Shown here: positions 24,792 to 32,511 of the stretch, piece by piece
How the letters are laid out: every line of letters starts with the position of its first letter
Numbering within the stretch: the first letter of the stretch is position 1
The notes under the pieces: generated by a model
Databases searched by the model: none
What the model was told of the DNA's origin: nothing
The model's input: only the letters and a program-made list of their open reading frames with translations
Source: an uncultured Eubacteriales bacterium
GTDB lineage: Bacteria > Bacillota > Clostridia > Oscillospirales > Acutalibacteraceae
Direction: 5' to 3'
DNA: 64,000 nt
Assembly (NCBI GenBank): GCA_900317025.1
Contig: ONFG01000001.1
Coordinates: 1 to 64,000 of the forward strand
Made by a program: the position numbers and the translations under genes

Positions 24792-26552
24792 TTACTTATA
24801 GAAGTGACCACGCTCTGTGTAGGAGGTGTGGAGGTACTTATGAGCCTCATGCGAGCCTGCTTCGTGGAAGAACTCGTCGTAGATCATCTTGATAACCGGG
24901 CTTTCGTGGCTGGAGCGGAACTCTGCGTTCTTATCCCAGTCATAGAGAGCCTTGGAGCGGAGCGCCTTGTAGTCAACGCTGTTGAGTACGGAGTCGCTCT
25001 GGATCGGCTGGCCGCCGCCGTTGATGCAGCCGCCCGGGCAAGCCATGATCTCAACCATCTGGCAGTTGAGCTCGCCCTTCTTGATCATCTCGAGGAGCTT
25101 TCTTGCGTTGCCGAGACCGGAAGCTACCGCTACCGTGATCTTGATACCTGCAACCTCATAGGTAACAGTTCTGATCGGCTCGGGACCTCTTACCTCTTCA
25201 AAGTCAACCTTCTTGAAGTCACCGTCGAGAGTATGAGCTGCCGTACGGAGAGCTGCCTCAAGAACGCCGCCCGTTGCACCGAAGATTGCGCCGCCGCCCG
25301 TTGCTCTGTTGAACGGTGCGTCGTAGTCCTCATCGTCGAGGTCTGTAAATTTGATGCCTGCGCGCTGGATCATTCTTGCAAGCTCTCTCGTTGTGAGAGC
25401 TACGTCAACGTCGTCGTAAGCTTCAACGGAGCGAAGCTGCGGACGTGTAACCTCAAACTTCTTTGCTGTACAGGGGATAACGCTGACTACAAAGATCTTT
25501 TCGGGGTCGATATTGTTCTTCTCGGCATAGTAGCTCTTGAGAACTGCACCGAACATTGCCTGCGGCGATTTGCAGCTTGAAAGGTTCGGGATAAACTCGG
25601 GGTAATAATGCTCAACGAACTTGACCCAACCGGGGCAGCAGGACGTGAACATCGGAAGTGTGCCGCCGTTCTTAACTCTTTCAACAAGCTCGTTTGCCTC
25701 TTCGATAATCGTGAGGTCGGCTGTGAAGTCCATGTTGAATACGGTCACATCTTCGCCGAGGCGGCGGATAGCGGCTGCCATCTTGCCCTCAACGTTTGTG
25801 CCGATCGGGAGATCGAAGCTCTCGCCGAGAGTTGCCTTGATGGAAGGAGCGGTGTAGAAGATGACCTTCTTGTCGGGATCTGCGATAGCCTCCCAGACCT
25901 TGTCTTCCTGGCTCTTCTCCTTGAGTGCGCCAACGGGGCAGCTTACTACGCACTGACCGCAGCCAACGCAGGGAGAATCAGCAAGGCTCTTGTCGAATGC
26001 ACTGCCGACGTGAGCGTTGAAGCCTCTCTGTATAGCGCCGATAGTTGAAACGGTCTGAACGTTCTTACATACGGCAACGCAGCGCATGCACTGGATGCAC
26101 TTGTTGTTGTCGCGAACGATATACGGCGATACGTCGTCGATAGAATATCTCGGCTCTTCGCTCTTGAAGTGCTCTTCGTCGCAGCCGTACTCTCTTGCAA
26201 GGCGCTGAAGCTCACAGTTTGTGCTCTTCTCGCAGGAGAGACACTTCTTGTTGTGGTTAGCAAGAAGAAGCTCGAGAGTTGTTTTTCTTGATTTTCTGAC
26301 AGCGGGTGTGTTGGTGAATACCTCCATACCCTCCTCTGCGGGGTATACGCAAGCTGCGAGAAGACCTCTCATAGGTCTGCCGTTCATCTTTGCTTCTACC
26401 ATACAGACACGGCAAGCGCCGATGCAGTTTATATCCTTGAGATAGCACAGCGTCGGGATCTCAATGTTTGCCTGCTTTGCAGCCTGCAGAATGGTGTAGC
26501 CCTTCGGCACTTCTACAGGGATATTATTGATCTTAAGACTTACAGTTTCCAT
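24792..26552 (-). CDS. hydA: [FeFe]-hydrogenase catalytic subunit HydA of the bifurcating HydABC complex
   Basis: HydA produces H2 from protons. The 586-residue protein has, in order: a [2Fe-2S] domain (CYLKDINCIGACRVC); the His-ligated [4Fe-4S] motif (NHNKKCLSCEKSTNCEL); two ferredoxin clusters (CIQCMRCVAVCK and CVGCGQCVVSCP); and the H-cluster domain with L1 FTSCCPGWVKF, L2 SVIPCTAKKFE and L3 MACPGGCINGGGQ. A small C-terminal subdomain ends HFYK. All catalytic cysteines are present. It follows hydB by 12 bases with an AAGGAGGAG site. The gene order C-B-A indicates the trimeric, ferredoxin- and NADH-linked type. Confidence 0.97.
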   Translation of the reverse strand: METVSLKINNIPVEVPKGYTILQAAKQANIEIPTLCYLKDINCIGACRVCMVEAKMNGRPMRGLLAACVYPAEEGMEVFTNTPAVRKSRKTTLELLLANHNKKCLSCEKSTNCELQRLAREYGCDEEHFKSEEPRYSIDDVSPYIVRDNNKCIQCMRCVAVCKNVQTVSTIGAIQRGFNAHVGSAFDKSLADSPCVGCGQCVVSCPVGALKEKSQEDKVWEAIADPDKKVIFYTAPSIKATLGESFDLPIGTNVEGKMAAAIRRLGEDVTVFNMDFTADLTIIEEANELVERVKNGGTLPMFTSCCPGWVKFVEHYYPEFIPNLSSCKSPQAMFGAVLKSYYAEKNNIDPEKIFVVSVIPCTAKKFEVTRPQLRSVEAYDDVDVALTTRELARMIQRAGIKFTDLDDEDYDAPFNRATGGGAIFGATGGVLEAALRTAAHTLDGDFKKVDFEEVRGPEPIRTVTYEVAGIKITVAVASGLGNARKLLEMIKKGELNCQMVEIMACPGGCINGGGQPIQSDSVLNSVDYKALRSKALYDWDKNAEFRSSHESPVIKMIYDEFFHEAGSHEAHKYLHTSYTERGHFYK

Positions 26553-26564
26553 GCTAGCTCCTCC

Positions 26565-28457
26565 TTATTTCGTAATGATTGCGCCGAACTTACAGTTGCT
26601 CATGCAGACGCCGCACTTGATGCACTTGTCGGGATCGATAACGTGCGGATTTCTGACGGTACCCGTAATAGCGCCGACCGGACAATTGCGTGCGCAGAGC
26701 GTACAGCCCTTACACTTGTCGGGAATGATCTCATACTTGATGAGAGACTTACATACGCCTGCCGGGCAGGTCTTGCCTTCAATGTGAGCAACATACTCGT
26801 CCTTGAAGAACTTCATTGTAGAGAGGATTGGGTTCGGAGCCGTCTGACCGAGTGCGCAAAGAGAGGACTTCTGCATATGAGTTGCAAGATCCTCGATCTC
26901 CTGCAGATCCTTAGGCTCGCCCTTGCCCTCCGTGATCTTCTCAAGATACTGGAGAAGCTTTCTTGTACCGATACGGCACGGAGTACACTTACCGCAGCTC
27001 TCGTCAACGGTGAACTCGAGGTAGAACTTGGCGATATCTACCATACAGGTGTCTTCGTCAAGGATGATCATACCGCCGGAGCCCATCATGGAGCCGATAG
27101 CGATAAGGCTGTCGTAGTCGATCGGAGTGTCGATATATTCAGCGGGGATGCATCCGCCGGAAGGACCGCCCGTCTGAGCAGCCTTGAACTTCTTTCCGTT
27201 GGGAACGCCGCCGCCGATCTCTTCGATGATCGTGCGCAGAGTTGTACCCATCGGAACCTCAACGAGACCGACGTTGTTGATCTTGCCGCCGAGTGCGAAT
27301 ACCTTTGTACCCTTACTCGTCTCCGTACCCATGGAAGCATACCAGCCGCTGCCGTTAAGAATGATCTGAGCAATGTTAGCGTAAGTCTCAACGTTGTTGA
27401 GGACTGTCGGCTTGCCGAAAAGACCCTTGACTGCGGGGAACGGAGGTCTCGGGCGAGGCTCGCCGCGGTTGCCTTCGATAGATGTCATGAGGGCTGTCTC
27501 CTCGCCGCATACGAATGCGCCGGCACCGAGACGGATCTCCATGTCGAAGTCAAAGCCGGAGCCGAAGATATTCTTGCCGAGGAAGCCTCTCTCTCTTGCC
27601 TGCTTGATAGCGATTGTGAGACGCTCAACGGCGATCGGATACTCTGCTCTTACGTATACGAAGCCGTGGTTTGCGCCGATAGCGTAGCCTGCGATAGCCA
27701 TTGCCTCGATGATGCACTGCGGGTCGCCCTCAAGAATGGAACGATCCATGAATGCGCCCGGGTCGCCCTCGTCTGCGTTGCAGGCAACATACTTAACGTC
27801 GCCCTGGGAAGCCTTGGCGAACATCCACTTTCTGCCGGTAGGGAATCCGCCGCCGCCTCTGCCGCGCAAACCGGAATCGAGCACTTCTTTGATAACGTCG
27901 TCGGGAGTCATCGTTGTGAGCGCCTTGGCGAGCGCCTGATAACCGTCAACGGCGATGTACTCTTCGATGTTCTCAGGGTCGATAACGCCGCAGTTGCGAA
28001 GCGCGATCCTGAGCTGATTCTTATAGAAAGGAGTTTCTGCGAGAGCGAGGATAGAGCCGTCTGCGTGAACCGTCTCCTTATAGAGAAGGTCTTTTACGAC
28101 GTTGCCCTCGACGAGGTGCTCCTTAACGATCTTCTTGACGCCCTCGGGAGTAGCCTGAGAATAGAACGAACCCTCGGGGTAAACGATCATGATCGGACCG
28201 AGCGAACAAAGACCGAAGCAGCCCGTTCTTACGACGAGGATCTCGTCCTTGATGCCGTTCTCCTCGAGCGCCTCTTCGAGTGCTGCGAGAACCTTCTTGC
28301 TGCCGGAGGACGTACAGCCCGTACCGCCGCATACAAGTACCTGCTTGCGGTAGCCCGTCTGCTTAGCGAGCTCTTCGCCCTGCTCCTTGATGACCTTTCT
28401 GACCATGACCAGCTGCTGGTGGTCGGCTTTTATCTTATTGAGTTCTTCAATTGTCAT
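26565..28457 (-). CDS. hydB: NuoF-like flavoprotein subunit HydB of the bifurcating hydrogenase
   Basis: HydB binds FMN and NAD(H) and is the site of electron bifurcation in HydABC. The 630-residue protein starts with a thioredoxin-like [2Fe-2S] domain (VCGGTGCTSSGS, TGCFGLCSLGP), then the NuoF core with GLRGRGGGGFPTGRKW and CNADEGDPGAF, the [4Fe-4S] motif SCGKCTPCRIGTRK, and two C-terminal ferredoxin motifs (CKGCTLCARNCPVGA, CIKCGVCMSNCKFGA). The extra N- and C-terminal domains distinguish HydB from a complex I NuoF. Its ATG overlaps the hydC stop by one base. Confidence 0.95.
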   Translation of the reverse strand: MTIEELNKIKADHQQLVMVRKVIKEQGEELAKQTGYRKQVLVCGGTGCTSSGSKKVLAALEEALEENGIKDEILVVRTGCFGLCSLGPIMIVYPEGSFYSQATPEGVKKIVKEHLVEGNVVKDLLYKETVHADGSILALAETPFYKNQLRIALRNCGVIDPENIEEYIAVDGYQALAKALTTMTPDDVIKEVLDSGLRGRGGGGFPTGRKWMFAKASQGDVKYVACNADEGDPGAFMDRSILEGDPQCIIEAMAIAGYAIGANHGFVYVRAEYPIAVERLTIAIKQARERGFLGKNIFGSGFDFDMEIRLGAGAFVCGEETALMTSIEGNRGEPRPRPPFPAVKGLFGKPTVLNNVETYANIAQIILNGSGWYASMGTETSKGTKVFALGGKINNVGLVEVPMGTTLRTIIEEIGGGVPNGKKFKAAQTGGPSGGCIPAEYIDTPIDYDSLIAIGSMMGSGGMIILDEDTCMVDIAKFYLEFTVDESCGKCTPCRIGTRKLLQYLEKITEGKGEPKDLQEIEDLATHMQKSSLCALGQTAPNPILSTMKFFKDEYVAHIEGKTCPAGVCKSLIKYEIIPDKCKGCTLCARNCPVGAITGTVRNPHVIDPDKCIKCGVCMSNCKFGAIITK

Positions 28458-28969
28458 TACTTGCTCTCTCCTTCCTCTTTGATGTACTTGTCGAGGATCT
28501 TGTCTACCATAGCCGGTGTCAGCTTACCGTAAACTTCCTCGCCGATCATCATTACCGGTGCGAGACCGCAAGCGCCTACGCAGCGGCACGAGTCGATCGA
28601 GAACAAACCGTCTTCGGTACATTCGCCGCTCTTGATGCCGAGCTTCTTCTCTACCTCTGCAAGAACCTTGTCGGCGCCCTTAACGTAGCACGCCGTACCG
28701 AGACAGACACTGACTCTGTGCTTGCCCTTGGGGGTGAGGCTGAAGCGCGAATAGAACGTCGCTACGCCGTAGACCTCGCTCAAAGAGATGCCGAGACCGT
28801 CAGCAACTCTCTGCTGGACCTCGATTGGAAGATATCCGTAGATCTCCTGAGCCTCGTGAAGGATCGGGAGCAGTGCTCCCGGCTGAACCTTATTCCGTTC
28901 GATCACTTCCTGAAGCTGCTGCTTCTGCTCTGCGGTTTCACGGAATGGTTGAATAGTTTTTTCTGCCAT
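28457..28969 (-). CDS. hydC: NuoE-like [2Fe-2S] subunit HydC
   Basis: HydC is the thioredoxin-like [2Fe-2S] subunit that joins HydB. The 170-residue protein has the NuoE helical N-terminus (LPILHEAQEIYGYLP, VQQRVADGLGISLSEVYGVA) and the cluster cysteines VCLGTACYVKGAD and SCRCVGACGLAPV. The ATG at 28969 is chosen because AGGAGGT lies just upstream; a longer frame from 29008 would begin inside the promoter. It is the first gene of hydCBA. Confidence 0.95.
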   Translation of the reverse strand: MAEKTIQPFRETAEQKQQLQEVIERNKVQPGALLPILHEAQEIYGYLPIEVQQRVADGLGISLSEVYGVATFYSRFSLTPKGKHRVSVCLGTACYVKGADKVLAEVEKKLGIKSGECTEDGLFSIDSCRCVGACGLAPVMMIGEEVYGKLTPAMVDKILDKYIKEEGESK

Positions 28970-29006
28970 TTGTGGACCTCCTATAAACCCTAAATAGATT
29001 TTAACC

Positions 29007-29035
29007 ATTATACCGCAGATTTTAGTTCAAATCAA
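29007..29035 (-). promoter_or_regulatory. Promoter of hydCBA
   Basis: TTGATT (29035-29030), 17 bases, TATAAT (29012-29007) on the minus strand, 37 bases before the hydC start. Confidence 0.8.
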
Positions 29036-29374
29036 TAGGATATTGTTAAATAATTGTCGATTTTTAGTTTTTGTTAATAATCTCATAAAAATATCTATCA
29101 GCAATTGGTCAAAACATCAAAGCATCGCTTTAAAGTCAGCTAAGACTAACTCGATTTTCTCTCAGCTTTTCACATTTTTGTGTAATATATACAAACACAC
29201 ACTCCGCGAAAAATGTTTCAAATGTTTAAAAATGATAACACTTTGTAATCTTTCCCTCCATTCGCACTAAACCGGAGTTTGTATGAGACGGGATGACACG
29301 CTTTGCGCGGCATCAGCGTGCGCAGCACGCGCATTTCAAATTAAAACATATAATTTGAAATTAGTATTACACAC
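29036..29374. other. AT-rich gap upstream of the hydrogenase operon
   Basis: The right part is the second copy of the dispersed repeat. The left part (29040-29270) is AT-rich; a 75-codon frame there has no ribosome binding site and no similarity I recognise, so I do not call it. Confidence 0.5.
29277..29370 (+). repeat. Dispersed palindromic repeat, copy 2
   Basis: It starts GTTTGTATGAGACGGGATGA and contains GCGTGC/GCACGC and TTTCAAATT/AATTTGAAA inverted repeats. It matches copy 1 closely over about 80 bases. It lies between the promoter of hydCBA and the terminator of the leftward phosphoesterase gene. Confidence 0.85.
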
Positions 29375-29403
29375 AAAAAGCGGCTCGCAGTAAGCAAGCC
29401 GCT
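29375..29403 (-). terminator. Terminator of the phosphoesterase-like gene
   Basis: On the minus strand AGCGGCTTGC pairs with GCGAGCCGCT (one mismatch) and TTTTTGTGTG follows. Confidence 0.8.
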
Positions 29404-29439
29404 TCGGTACCGTATCATATTGTGCCGCAAGTCTTTTGG

Positions 29440-30177
29440 TTATGCGTAGAACGCCGTCATGTCGTCGAGCCTTACGGCTGCCAGCCTGCCGCCGATGTCA
29501 ACACCACAGTTGATAGCCACATGACCGCTTTCGATAAAGATCTTGTCATACGGCGAGGGAGTGCCGTCGGGCGTCGGGTCGATAAGCGGGTTAAGTTCCT
29601 CGCAGATCCTTCTGGTGGGCGTATGACCCGTTACAAGCGTTTTGTCGGCAAAGTATGTCCTTGAATAATCGGGAGCCGCCGTTATCAGCTCGCGGATATC
29701 GTATTCGTCGAGATCCTTGTCTTCGCTGAAATTGTTGATGCCGGCGTGAACTAGCACAAACTGCTTGCCGCCCGCCTTCACCTCTTCGTAAAGAGAGAAC
29801 TCGCTGAGGTAGTCTACAACCATCTCGCGCTGCTCCTCGTCGAGCGCGCGGAATTCGGCTATCGTCTGCTGACCGCCGATCGCAGCCCACTCGGCCATAC
29901 GCTGCATCATATCGGAGTCCATTCCGGAAACGTCGCTGTGGGTCACATCGTTCATGAGCCACTTCAGGCAACTCAGCGCCGCGTACTCATGCTCGCCAAT
30001 AACGGGGTAAACATTCTCTCTCATCATAAGGTCGAGAAGAAGCTTCATGCCGCCTTCGCCGCCGTCTATAACATTGCCGAGGACATACAGCGTGTCCCGG
30101 CTGTTAAAATGCAGCTTCTTCAGAAGAGAAGAAAATCTTTCGTATTCTCCGCGGATATCCGATATACAATATATCAT
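29440..30177 (-). CDS. Metallophosphoesterase-fold protein with degenerate metal motifs
   Basis: The protein (245 residues from the ATG at 30177) is clearly in the Ser/Thr-phosphatase-like calcineurin family by order and length. The usual DIHG is SDIRGEYE, GDxxDRG is LGNVIDGGEG, and GNHE is IGEHEYA. Three of the expected metal or phosphate ligands are therefore replaced (His to Arg, Asp to Asn, Asn to Glu), and the DRG arginine is lost, whereas VLVHAGI and VTGHTP remain. It may bind without hydrolysing, or use other metals. The start is chosen because AAGGGGG precedes it and a promoter lies at 30325-30352, which rules out an ATG at 30345. The substrate is unknown. Confidence 0.85.
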   Translation of the reverse strand: MIYCISDIRGEYERFSSLLKKLHFNSRDTLYVLGNVIDGGEGGMKLLLDLMMRENVYPVIGEHEYAALSCLKWLMNDVTHSDVSGMDSDMMQRMAEWAAIGGQQTIAEFRALDEEQREMVVDYLSEFSLYEEVKAGGKQFVLVHAGINNFSEDKDLDEYDIRELITAAPDYSRTYFADKTLVTGHTPTRRICEELNPLIDPTPDGTPSPYDKIFIESGHVAINCGVDIGGRLAAVRLDDMTAFYA

Positions 30178-30324
30178 TCCAAGACCCCCTTTAGGCAAAA
30201 CCTCAGTGTGATTAAAATGAATTGGCAGAGCATAAGCTTTACAAGGCCGGCACGCATAAGGCTCCGGCACTGTTTGTTCGTTCTTTAACTGCCGGGCGGA
30301 GTGGGTCGCTCCTTTCCCGCGTTT

Positions 30325-30352
30325 ATTATAACACAAACGCATCACATTTCAA
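30325..30352 (-). promoter_or_regulatory. Promoter of the phosphoesterase-like gene
   Basis: TTGAAA (30352-30347), 16 bases, TATAAT (30330-30325) on the minus strand. Confidence 0.7.
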
Positions 30353-30633
30353 AGCGTTTTTGAAGATCATTTTGTTATTTGTAAATCTGTACAATTATAT
30401 ATGTAATCATTTGTATGAAAAGCTAAAAATATGAGATCTGCGCGCGGATCTCTTGTTCGCAAAGCGGATATAATCCACTCACATTTGAAAATATGGTAAG
30501 TAAATCACAAAAAAGATGATAATTCTTATTATTTGTGTTAATAAAATGTACAAGTCGAAGCGGGTATATCAGGATTTTTTTGTTCAATAGCTTAAATCTT
30601 AACTGTCATTTTCACAAATTCCACATTAAACGC

Positions 30634-30662
30634 TTTCATTCTCCGTCTATTTATGTTATAAT
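30634..30662 (+). promoter_or_regulatory. Promoter of the AIM24-family gene
   Basis: TTTCAT (30634-30639), 17 bases, TATAAT (30657-30662). The -35 box is weak. The leader to the ATG is about 110 bases. Confidence 0.5.
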
Positions 30663-30777
30663 TGCTTTGAGGAATGTTTATCCTCGGCAAGCTGTGATTA
30701 TCTACGCCGCAGATGTATGATACACAAACACGGCGTTTATAATAACAACACGTTTTTTTATTAAAGGAGGCATTTTT

Positions 30778-31479
30778 ATGCAATATGAAGTTCACAACAG
30801 ACCGCTTCCTGTGCTTATTTGCAGACTCAACCAGGGCGAGAGCGTTGAGTGCCAGCAGGGCGCAATGTCATGGATGACACCCTCCATCTCGATGCAGACC
30901 GGTCTTGGCAGCGGCGGCAAAGGTCTTCTCGGCGCACTCGGCAAGATGGCTAAGAGCGCAGTTACGGGCGAGTCCATCTTCAGAAACACCTACACGGCTC
31001 AGACGGGCCCCGGCGAGATCGCTTTCGCTTCGACATTCCCGGGCGACATCATCTCGTTTGACGTAGGCGCTACTCAGATCATTGCTCAGAAGAGAGCTTA
31101 CCTCGCAAGCACACCGGGCGTTCAGATGGAGCTTGCTTTCACGGGCGGCAAGAAGTTCGGCGGTATCCTCGGCGGCGAGGGTCTCATCATGCAGAAGTTT
31201 ACAGGCAACGGCACTGTATTCCTTGAGATTGATGGCTGCGTTTACAACTACACGCTTGGCGCCGGCGAGTCGATGCTCGTTGACACCGGCTACCTCGCAG
31301 CTATGGAAGCTACCTGCTCCATGGACGTTGAGACGGTTAAGGGCCTCGGCAACATCGTTGCAGGCGGCGAAGGTCTCTTCAACACGAAGGTAACAGGTCC
31401 CGGCAAGATCTGGCTCCAGACAATGCCGTCCAACATCCTCGCAAACGCTATCAAACCTTACATCCCGACAGGCAGCTGA
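30778..31479 (+). CDS. AIM24/TIGR00266-family protein
   Basis: The 233-residue glycine-rich beta-sandwich protein has the family hallmarks: an N-terminal ECQQGAMSWMTPSISMQTGL, FRNTYTAQTGPGEIAFAST, FPGDIISFDVG, and ENLV-like LGAGESMLVDTGYLAAME, with a C-terminal GPGKIWLQTMP. An ideal AAAGGAGG site lies before the ATG. Codon choice is strongly biased to highly expressed codons, suggesting abundance. Family members are linked to mitochondria biogenesis in yeast, but the bacterial role is not known. It is monocistronic with a clear terminator. Confidence 0.9.
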   Translation: MQYEVHNRPLPVLICRLNQGESVECQQGAMSWMTPSISMQTGLGSGGKGLLGALGKMAKSAVTGESIFRNTYTAQTGPGEIAFASTFPGDIISFDVGATQIIAQKRAYLASTPGVQMELAFTGGKKFGGILGGEGLIMQKFTGNGTVFLEIDGCVYNYTLGAGESMLVDTGYLAAMEATCSMDVETVKGLGNIVAGGEGLFNTKVTGPGKIWLQTMPSNILANAIKPYIPTGS

Positions 31480-31501
31480 TCCTGACGGCTTAAAGCAATT
31501 T

Positions 31502-31532
31502 ACCGGTCTTCCGAAAGGAGGACCGGTTTTTT
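31502..31532 (+). terminator. Terminator of the AIM24-family gene
   Basis: ACCGGTC (31502-31508) pairs with GACCGGT (31521-31527) and a run of seven T closes it. Confidence 0.9.
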
Positions 31533-31659
31533 GTAATTTTAAAAGCTTCTCCCGAATACACTTTTGTATACGAAAAACGCGAAGTGCAGGCGCGCTCTTT
31601 TTGCGGTGTCCAACGCCGCGAACTCGTCTTCCCCTTCGCATTCGAACGGAGGGATAATT

Positions 31660-32001
31660 ATGAGACCGAAAAGAATCATCGCTGCGTCCGCCGCGGCTGG
31701 CGTGATGCTCTGCGGCTGCGGGCGAAAGGTAACAAACGGCTGCGCCGACGAGCTAAAAGGCTCTTCATGGGCAACGGACGGGATAGGTGCACACGCAAGG
31801 CTCACGTTTGACGGCGACTGCGCCGCGCTGACGATCGAAAGCGCCGGCGAGACGTCGGAGATATCGGGACTTTGCGTCGTTGACGACGGAAGGATAGTGA
31901 TCCTTGACGACAGCGACAAGTATATCTTCGGCTACAGCCTCGCCGGAAAAACGCTCACTCTCACCTACGGCAAGGACAGCGCTGCGCTTTATAAGGAGTA
32001 G
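31660..32001 (+). CDS. Small lipoprotein of unknown function
   Basis: The 113-residue protein begins MRPKRIIAASAAAGVMLCGC, a short lipoprotein signal with Cys-18 or Cys-20 as the lipidated residue. The mature part (LKGSSWATDG, LTFDGDCAALTIES, GKTLTLTYGKDSAALYKE) looks like a lipocalin-like beta-barrel of the kind found in many small Firmicute lipoproteins. GGAGGGA lies seven bases before the ATG at 31660; a longer frame from 31564 has no such site. Confidence 0.78.
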   Translation: MRPKRIIAASAAAGVMLCGCGRKVTNGCADELKGSSWATDGIGAHARLTFDGDCAALTIESAGETSEISGLCVVDDGRIVILDDSDKYIFGYSLAGKTLTLTYGKDSAALYKE

Positions 32002-32007
32002 CCCCTG

Positions 32008-32226
32008 TCAAAGCCTGTTCTCCTCGCTGAACCCGCGCATCTCGTCCACCGCTTCATCGCTCGGGATCGCGGCGCCGGTCGCCCTGTCGGTCGCTGCGCG
32101 CTGCGCCCCACTCATGGTAACGCTTTGCCGCGTTACCTTTTTCTTTTCCGAAAGATACGCCTGTGGGTGGCTGATGTCGGAGTAATAAAGGCGCTGCCGC
32201 CTCTTCCTCTTGTTGTTTTCAAGCAT
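32008..32226 (-). CDS. Possible small basic protein
   Basis: The 72-residue frame (MLENNKRKRRQRLYYSDISH at its start) has GAGG about nine bases before the ATG and ends six bases from the convergent lipoprotein gene. It is basic at the N-terminus, has no membrane segment, and I recognise no family. The call rests on the ribosome binding site and the snug fit between neighbours. Confidence 0.4.
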   Translation of the reverse strand: MLENNKRKRRQRLYYSDISHPQAYLSEKKKVTRQSVTMSGAQRAATDRATGAAIPSDEAVDEMRGFSEENRL

Positions 32227-32399
32227 AGTTATAGCCTCTTTTCATCTAAATATAAGGATTATTGTGATTATTGTTCGCAGCAGGCAGGCGAACTATGCGC
32301 TTTGGCAGTATAGTGAAAATCCACAAAAAAAGAACCGCTTGATAATTCACTTTTTCTGCATATTTTGCATATATATGCATATCTTAACAAATTTGTAGC

Positions 32400-32428
32400 T
32401 TGACAGAGAGGGCGCGAAATGGTATTAT
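32400..32428 (+). promoter_or_regulatory. Promoter of the pyrimidine operon
   Basis: TTGACA (32400-32405), 17 bases, TATTAT (32423-32428). Transcription would start near 32435. The distance to the first possible ATG (32455) is about 20 bases and leaves no room for a PyrR-type attenuator before pyrC. Confidence 0.8.
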
Positions 32429-32511
32429 AATGAGAGAATTTCCGAGGGGTAAAAATGTATGTTTTCTGCTTTAAGTTCGGATATTCCAAAATCGCAAAGG
32501 GGTTATCAGGC

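Larger units (their letters stand above)
30178..30777. other. 600-bp divergent intergenic region
   Basis: It holds the leftward promoter of the phosphoesterase-like gene (30325-30352) with a leader of about 140 bases, and the rightward promoter of the AIM24-family gene (30634-30662). A GAGATC/GATCTC hairpin (30433-30452) and AT-rich sequence lie between. No gene is evident. Confidence 0.5.

Noticed and set aside
26643..28532. 629-codon frame on the plus strand opposite hydB
   Set aside because: Antisense shadow of a well-supported gene with strong codon bias; no similarity or start signal.
29043..29270. 75-codon frame in AT-rich DNA upstream of hydC
   Set aside because: No ribosome binding site; it begins next to the hydC promoter and looks like random AT-rich sequence.
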